Source: Aralia elata (taxonomy: Eukaryota; Streptophyta; Magnoliopsida; Apiales; Araliaceae). From it: a stretch of 64,000 bases of DNA. A program made the position numbers and the translations under genes. The DNA lies in assembly GCA_034770075.1 (NCBI GenBank), contig CM068380.1, forward strand, positions 33,557,765 to 33,621,764, read 5' to 3'. Under the pieces are notes generated by a model. The model was not told the origin of the DNA. It did not search any database and was given only the letters and a program-made list of their open reading frames with translations. Within the stretch, counting starts at the first letter, position 1. Each line of letters opens with the position of its first letter. Below are positions 59,041 to 64,000 of this stretch, piece after piece.

Positions 59041-60583
59041 ATATACATGATAATATAATACATCAGAAGAAGGATCTCTGCTTATTTTTAACTCCACAGA
59101 GCATTTCTACGCTTACTACGCCTTTCCTCGTCTCTGGGTACCTAGGTATCCACCATAAGCCTTTCCTCGTTTGAACCTCGCCATTACTCGCATTTTTAAC
59201 ACTGTCATCTCTCTGCCTCTCTCTCACGAACCCTAGGGGAAAGGAAAAATTACATATCAGTTCAGATCAGATCACTCAGTTATAACTCAGGCCCAGATCA
59301 GATCACTTGATTTCTCTCCCTTAGTCCCTCACATTCAAAAGGGGCGAACTCTAAAGACTCAAAGTGATGAAGAATCAAATCCCAAGAGAATAATCTAAAG
59401 AATCGAACCCTATATCCTACCTCCAGGTCAGTTTTCCTACAAAATCCTATTTTCTAGCAAACAAATTACAAAACCTTAACTTTTAAACACCTAATCTCAC
59501 TTCTTCAGTTACTCCCAAATCTTATTTAGATTCAGCGCCCTCTATGTCAAAGGAAAAAAATCTAGGGTTTCAAAATTCTTCCGAACAGTTGTTCCATAAC
59601 AACTCAGCACTCCCCCAAAGGTACAATCTTTCCCACTCCCTACTACCATTATATTATATCTATCCATCATTTTATCTACTAGGGCCAAATCTGGAAAATT
59701 AGAGTTTAAGGCAGAGGCCAAAACCAATAGGACCAAACCAAGAAAACTGTAAGAATTAAATGGTATAAATGACCATAACAGAATAGACTTAAATGGTCAG
59801 CTTTGGCTTTCCATTGTAAGAAACTGATTGCCTCGGTGCCGATGATCTTTTTCTGCCAAAAAATGGTGAAACCTGACCGACAATAGTGTACAAACCTGGC
59901 TACAGCCATGTAATTTTAAGTTATTACTTATTAGCAAAAATTCATAACCATCACAGGAATTTCATTTGGTTAACTCATGTTTCCCGCTGCATCATTAATC
60001 GTGTTCGGGCAGGGAGGATAAGGGGCGATGAGTGGGAGTGATAAAGGAATTTTCTTGGTGAGATCTTATTATTCATTGCTGGTTAACAAGTAGAAGTTTT
60101 CCCTTGGAAGTCTACTTGGTCAATTGCTGGTTATTCGTTGCTGGTTAACATCTTATTATTCTTTTGGGGCATTCAATGACCTAGTAAAAGACTTCTTGAT
60201 TAATAGGCATTGTACAGAAGAAGAAAAAGGGTAACATGGGTTTCAGGTAATTACTCCATTACGTCTTTTTCGGTGCAGCTAGGGCCAAAGCAATGACACA
60301 AATTTTGTGGATAGGAACTGCCTAATATATATAGTTGCTTGAAGGTATTGTTGGCTTGAGGAAGCCTTTCTGGATTCCTTAAACTCCTTTTGTCCACGGA
60401 GGACATCTCAAAGTCCTTGGATAGGTAGTCTGCATACTATTCGTGTACGTGGCTCAACCCTTTTTTTGGAGCTTCGATTGAAAATCTTCTAACAATAATA
60501 ATAAAAAAAAACATAAACGCTCTTAGACAATCCCAATGAACCATCAGTTCAGCAGAGAATTTGTCACCACTTTTTTCTTTTCT
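59041..60583. other. Copy B intergenic DNA
   Basis: Parallels 31,270-32,765 of copy A. The possible small exon at 59,367 has an internal stop. About 65 bases at 60,058-60,122 are an extra partial repeat of the GCTGGTTAAC text. Confidence 0.5.
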
Positions 60584-60937
60584 CCAGGGACAGACTCAGG
60601 ATTTATGCCAAGTGGGGGCTTTGGTACATTATATATAATAAACAATAAAAAGTATTAATATAAATTTAAAAAATATAGTGACAATTAAATAAATAAATAT
60701 TTTATGTCAAACACAGTGACAAACAACTACGAAAAGATTGTAAATCACTAAATAAAGTGGGGATCAATATAAGATGAGCAAATTCATCCTCATGTGGGTA
60801 AAATCTAAGGGATATTGTACAATATATAAACCTACTAGGGGCTGATAGACAAAAATGTATATAGACCAAATAAGTAAAAATAAATAAAAAATAGTAGGGG
60901 TGGTGGCCCCTACTAGACCCCCAAGGTCTGTCCCAGG
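60584..60937. mobile_element. Small DNA transposon remnant with CAGGGAC ends (copy B)
   Basis: Counterpart of 32,766-33,324 without the nested foldback MITE. Confidence 0.5.
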
Positions 60938-61037
60938 ATTTGTCTGCCACCCGCAGAAAACCACACACTACAGAAATAAGAATCCAGTAGTACATCAAAC
61001 CAGAGCATGAAGTAAAAGAACTAAAACACAAACTAAC

Positions 61038-61365
61038 TTAGATAGTAAACTTCTGCAAGTCATCCAACGCTTGTCTTATTGCATGAAGAATCAACTTTTT
61101 CACCTGCGTAAAAATAAATTCCATGGCCATGGTGAGAAGGCAAGATACAAGAAAAATGTAATTTTTAATTGAATGGTAAAATTACGCAATAATGTAAATA
61201 CATAATAGTATTGAGATGAGTAAACCAAGGACAGTCCGCAGATACCTCCAACTTGTCTTCCTTGGCCTTGTGATTTTGAGGAAGCACACGGATTTCTTCA
61301 GCATAACGGATGCACTCACGAACATTTTCAGGTGAGACGAATCCCACTGAAACCTTTATACATGA
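61038..61365 (-). CDS. JmjC histone demethylase, copy B, last two exons
   Basis: Exon 61,365-61,246 (SCIKVSVGFVSPENVRECIR..., after TTCTTTACAG, donor GAG|GTATCT) and terminal exon 61,103-61,038 (VKKLILHAIRQALDDLQKFTI, stop TAA). This is the conserved end of plant KDM3-type JmjC proteins that directly follows the third iron ligand. The other exons must lie to the right of the window. Unlike copy A, the terminal stop is in the usual place. Confidence 0.85.
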
Positions 61366-61699
61366 CTGTAAAGAATGCAAATAAATCAAAAGTTCATAAT
61401 GCAGGATTAGAGGATTACGCACACCATTTGCCTATAGATGTAGTCCATGTTACAATAAAATACTTCATAATGACGTTACTCCAACACTCCAACAACCAAA
61501 GCAGAATATTTGAAGGTGTACAACTTCACCAAGGGAATATGCTAATGGGCTATCATATTTGTAAGCCACTCGAACTTCAAATTTTCTTTCAATTGAAAAG
61601 TTGAAGATTTAATCGTACAACTAAAAAATGGAAAAATCACTATTTTAACTTTGAAAGGGATACAATTATGATGCCAAATCACTACAAAAAATTTCTTTT

Positions 61700-62930
61700 T
61701 AACACCACACACACCAAAGTTCATGCCATGTCTAGATCGAGTTAGTCAAATGCATTGTTTTGATTTGACTTGAATCCTATTCTATTAAAGATTTGGTTTC
61801 CTTTTCCATTAAGGTTTTGGCTTTCCTATTCCATTATGGTTGGTTTGGATCTACCATGTTAGGTTCTAGAAATAAGGTCCTTAGTGTCTCCATTGGAAAA
61901 CACATGAGAGTAAGGAAAATTCTACTGATTGAGAGTATGGCTAAGGTATTGGCCGGAGCGTTGGGTAGCTAAACACAGAGGCTTTGTTATTGATTGTGTA
62001 AGAGAAATCTAGAGGATTCTAAAGATTATTTTAGAGGCATAATTGTAGGAGTAATCAATTGTAATCACAGATCTCCTTCCTTGTATAGCTATGAGTCCAA
62101 GCCTATACCAAGGCTCTCATTTGTATATTTTGAGATATGTAATAAACATCTTTGTCCTTTTTCTTTATCTTTCGCAGATTGTATGAATTATTCTAACAGA
62201 TTGTATCACAGGTTCTTCAAGTGTAATGAGTTGTAGATGTATGTTAGGATTCTAATGGAGTCTCTGACTGATAGGGAAAATAACTAGAAACTTGAGGAAG
62301 AAGAGGACAAGGAGATGAGAAATTAGAAGGAGGTGAGAAATGAGAGAGCATAGGTGCGTCACAAGAGCTGTGCACTCTCAAATTCTATTTCAGATCAATC
62401 AAAAGCTTAATTATATGTATCATACATAGACAGATCTAGGATCACTTTCTAGGATGCTAACATACTCTTCTAGGACACTACACCAATACACAGTAAGTAA
62501 CATGGATTATACTTATTCTAGCTATAGCTAGCTACTAGAAATTCTATATCGTCTCTGATCTTAACACCGCCCTTCCCTTCAACAATACCCATGCCCTAAG
62601 GGGCATAGGATGAAATCTAGAAAGTTGAGCATGAGTGGTTCCTCATCCTCCCATGTTGTTTCTTCAGTGCTACACCCTTTCACTGTATGAGCTATTGATA
62701 GACTTCTCTGTGATGCTTGTATATCCTCCTTTATTCAAGAACTCTCGGCGGTCCTATGTAATAGTTCCCCTATGTGGTGACTGCTGGTAGCTTAGCAATT
62801 CCAAAGGCTTCTCCAATATGCTTCTTAAGATGAGAAGTTAGACAGGATGGCTCCATTTCTGACTCCTTAGCTACTCTCCATTGGTTTAGAGAAACTGGTA
62901 GGGAAGGAATTGGTTTTTGATGGGGAGCAC
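61700..62930 (-). mobile_element. Old Ty3/gypsy fragment, copy B
   Basis: Counterpart of 34,100-35,340, with the LTR-like start at 62,566 and decayed integrase-end text at 62,567-62,930. Confidence 0.45.
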
Positions 62931-64000
62931 AAATTAAAGGAGCTGAAAAATCTATCTATATTTGGAAAAAATATATTTTGTAAATATTAGTATTGTATTA
63001 GATGATTCTATTTAATAAAAGGGATTTAGGATATTTTATAATAGATTAGGAAATTTTAATACTTAGTAAGGGTATTTTAGTCATTTAATATTTTTATTGT
63101 TTTCCAAGTAAAATTAAGATTTTGAGTGTCTGATGTAATTCAAACAAGTAAATTACATTCTGATTATTAATTATTAAAATTTAGATGAGTAACATTACTC
63201 TCATTTTATGCGAATGCGAGTGATCTTTGCGAAGTGATAAACACCTGGGGGTTGCCGGTTTTTCTGCTAGTATAAATAAAATTCTAGGTTTTTTGTTATT
63301 TAACATCTTTTAAAATATTCCTGCATCAATTTTTGTATTTGTGGAGCTAGAGGATATGTTAAAATAGTGTTTAGAAGTAGTATAGAGACTGGTCATACGA
63401 GTCTTATAAGATTTGTGCTGTTTATGTGATTGAGCGTGGGAGGATGCAACAACTTAACTATATCTTTTGGTGTCAACTCTTAGTCCTCTTACATAAGTTT
63501 CAACTTCCTCCCACAACTTAACTATATCTTTTGGTGTTAACTCTTAGTCCTCTAACATAAATTCCAACTTGCTCTATGAGTTGACGAATTTTCTCAAGTT
63601 TTCTTCCCTTAAACTTAACACCTTGTTTGTAAGTTTAAAAAACAGAGGAAAGGATAGGAAACCTAAAGAAATTACAATTTTCCTTAGAAATCCCTTGTTT
63701 CTAAGTATTTTAAGTTAGGAAAGCTCTGCAAAGGTAAGAAAACATCCAATTTTTCTTAGAAACTTGCTTGGGCAAAACCACAGGAAAGCTAAGAATTGGA
63801 AAACGAGTTTAGTAAACTTTTATTTTATTTCTGTATCACCCTTAACATTAACATAGGAAAACAAAATTGGACATTCATATCCTATACATATGATATACAC
63901 TCCCAACTTGAAGGAAGTATGAAGATTCACCCAAAAACCCTTTAGCCAAGTCCATAATGCACTTATATATAAGAAGAATATTAGGTTAATAAATACAAAA
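62931..64000. other. JMJ-B intron DNA
   Basis: Aligns with 35,341-36,351 of copy A. It has one extra duplicated stretch near 63,455-63,545 (CAACTTAACTATATCTTTTGGTGT). No gene. Confidence 0.6.

Overview
The window is plant nuclear DNA, most likely from a eudicot with a repeat-rich genome. The evidence is plant-type Ty3/gypsy and Ty1/copia retrotransposons, many Stowaway, Tourist, hAT and Mutator-type miniature elements, GT-AG introns, and an intron-rich plant KDM3/JMJ25-type histone demethylase gene. The species cannot be named from this sequence. No bacterial operon, CRISPR array, tRNA or rRNA gene was seen.

Positions 1-18,366 are a three-level nest of LTR retrotransposons. A minus-strand Tekay/Del-like gypsy element (1-5,874; gag, protease start, extra coiled-coil ORF, primer site, 5' LTR) is inserted in the gag of a plus-strand Athila-like gypsy element (5,875-15,026; gag end, protease, RT, RNase H, integrase, a downstream plant-transposon ORF, 3' LTR). 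That element is inserted in the 3' LTR of a short, non-coding, minus-strand Athila-like element (15,027-18,366). All coding parts carry stops or frameshifts. All three elements carry arrays of short GC-rich, mostly palindromic motifs.

Positions 18,367-23,600 hold no gene: a solo copia-type LTR (18,761-19,963), a non-autonomous Mutator-like element with a 9-bp target duplication (20,974-22,172), and Stowaway and Tourist-like MITEs.

Positions 23,600-64,000 hold one locus present twice. Copy A runs from about 23.6 to 56.3 kb; copy B starts at about 56.4 kb and runs off the right edge. Each copy has, on the minus strand, a JmjC (KDM3-type) demethylase gene followed by an unrecognised coiled-coil gene. 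JMJ-A can be traced through twelve exons from about 55.5 to 33.3 kb; its last two exons lie behind a 10-kb intron full of transposons. It has a one-base frameshift in exon 6 and a truncated 5' end. Only the last two exons of JMJ-B are in the window. After the duplication, a copia element (25,645-31,032) and a small foldback MITE (32,984-33,178) entered copy A; copy B keeps both empty sites.

Functionally, the only host genes seen are the histone demethylase pair and the coiled-coil pair. Everything else is mobile-element sequence in several layers, plus one or two possible organelle-DNA insertions.
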